A stretch of DNA of 6,737 nt from JBAXGE01 sp044344145 (GTDB lineage Bacteria > Planctomycetota > Phycisphaerae > WQYP01). How positions within the stretch are numbered: position 1 is the stretch's first letter; every line of letters begins with the position of its first letter. The stretch lies in NCBI GenBank assembly GCA_044344145.1, contig JBIJDM010000164.1, positions 1 to 6,737 on the forward strand. Reading direction: 5' to 3'. Positions 6,094-6,737 of the stretch are shown here, one piece after another. The notes under the pieces are model-generated. The model saw only the letters and a program-made list of their open reading frames with translations. It was not told the origin of the DNA and searched no databases. The position numbers and the translations under genes were made by a program.

Positions 6094-6737
6094 GCTAAAA
6101 CCTTCGGCTTAATTTTGTCCCACCGGAAGGGCTCAAGCTTGTCTGGTTGATCAAAGAAATACTCCTCAAGATAGGGCTCAATCTCGAGCGCCCAGATATC
6201 ACCAAGCTCGTTTTTCAAATCCGAGCGCAGAAAGAAACTAATGCCAACATGATAATGCTTGTCATGGATGATACTGTTGAGGCTCTTGAGCACTTCAATC
6301 AAACCTGCCGGCGCGAACCCAGTATTTTGGTGGAATTTTTCGATTACCCCGTATTGCGGTGAAAGTGGAATGAATGCAAACCTGCGGCGCAAGGCATGGT
6401 CCACCAAAGCAATCGAACGGTCTGCGGTGTTCATCGTGCCGATGAGACGGACGTTTGTCGGAATTTGAAAGGTCGTTCCACCTGCCAGCGCGATTTTCTG
6501 TTGCCGATATTCGAGTAGATACATCAACTCACCAAAGACCCGAGCGAGGTTGGCGCGGTTGATTTCATCAATGATTAAAACGCAAGTGTCGTGGCGACTG
6601 GCAGCTTTTGCGCAAAAGTCCAAGAACCGCCCGGCGACGAGGGGATACGTTAATACGCCACCTGCCCCGGTTTGCGGGCGAATACCTTGGATAAAATCTT
6701 CATAGGCATATGCCGGATGAAACTGCACGATATTATA
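6090..6737 (-). CDS. mcrB: McrB, AAA+ GTPase subunit, C-terminal part (runs off right edge)
   Basis: The last 215 residues of an McrB-type AAA+ motor, which uses GTP to translocate DNA and assembles with McrC. The frame is open to the window edge (reading YNIVQFHPAYAYEDFIQGIRP), so the GTG near 6728 is internal, not a start. Visible motifs are the family block QFHPAYAYEDF, Walker B VLIIDEINRANLARVFGEL, the McrB signature MNTADRS, and ALRRRFAF with the presumed arginine finger. MNTADRSxAxVDxALRRRF is close to E. coli McrB from memory and marks the GTP-using branch of the superfamily. Walker A and the N-terminal modified-base-reading domain lie beyond the window, so target specificity cannot be judged. 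E. coli McrB is about 459 residues, so roughly half is here. The stop overlaps mcrC by 4 nt. The promoter must lie to the right. Confidence 0.93.
   Translation of the reverse strand, partial: YNIVQFHPAYAYEDFIQGIRPQTGAGGVLTYPLVAGRFLDFCAKAASRHDTCVLIIDEINRANLARVFGELMYLLEYRQQKIALAGGTTFQIPTNVRLIGTMNTADRSIALVDHALRRRFAFIPLSPQYGVIEKFHQNTGFAPAGLIEVLKSLNSIIHDKHYHVGISFFLRSDLKNELGDIWALEIEPYLEEYFFDQPDKLEPFRWDKIKPKVLA

Noticed and set aside
1..6737. tRNA or rRNA genes, CRISPR arrays, insertion sequences, attachment-site repeats
   Set aside because: No cloverleaf-like sequence, regularly spaced repeats, transposase frames or matching direct repeats flanking the mcrBC region were seen by eye.

Overview
The window is bacterial chromosomal DNA in two parts. 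Positions 1 to about 4,800 are GC-rich (about two thirds G+C in lines counted by eye) and look like core genome. From about 4,800 to the end G+C drops to about 45-60% and the genes belong to a restriction system. Rho, a PlsC-type acyltransferase, a CrtQ/HpnB-like glycosyltransferase and a GYF_2-DUF4190 protein together suggest a high-GC, probably Gram-negative bacterium. The GYF_2-DUF4190 pairing is, from memory, common in the Planctomycetes/Verrucomicrobia group, but I cannot fix a phylum.

Layout. (1) On the minus strand at 1-694 is the 5' part of rho, the transcription terminator, running off the left edge. It appears to start at a TTG and to lack the usual N-terminal helical domain. (2) Upstream of it on the same strand, 772-1485, is a small cytoplasmic glycerophosphodiester phosphodiesterase. 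(3) A 144-bp divergent promoter region (1486-1629) separates it from a plus-strand cluster at 1630-4792. That cluster has four tightly spaced genes: a GYF_2/DUF4190 membrane protein, a HAD-family phosphatase, a PlsC-like acyltransferase and a membrane family-2 glycosyltransferase. The first two overlap by one base, and the later gaps are 17 and 39 bp. (4) A 98-bp gap between convergent genes holds a perfect 8-bp hairpin. (5) On the minus strand are mcrC (4891-6093) and the 3' part of mcrB (6090 to the right edge), which overlap by ATGA and encode an McrBC-type modification-dependent restriction system.

How the genes may work together. The acyltransferase and glycosyltransferase could make an acylated glycolipid, for example an esterified glycosyl-terpenoid. 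This is inferred from family resemblance and adjacency; no terpenoid gene is in view. McrB (GTP-driven AAA+ motor) and McrC (PD-(D/E)xK nuclease) would cut modified foreign DNA. Their composition and strand skew differ from the left part, which fits a horizontally acquired defence island beside a core region. No tRNA, rRNA, CRISPR array or transposase was seen. The system genes here belong to known families. The least explained part is the four-gene lipid/glycan cluster.
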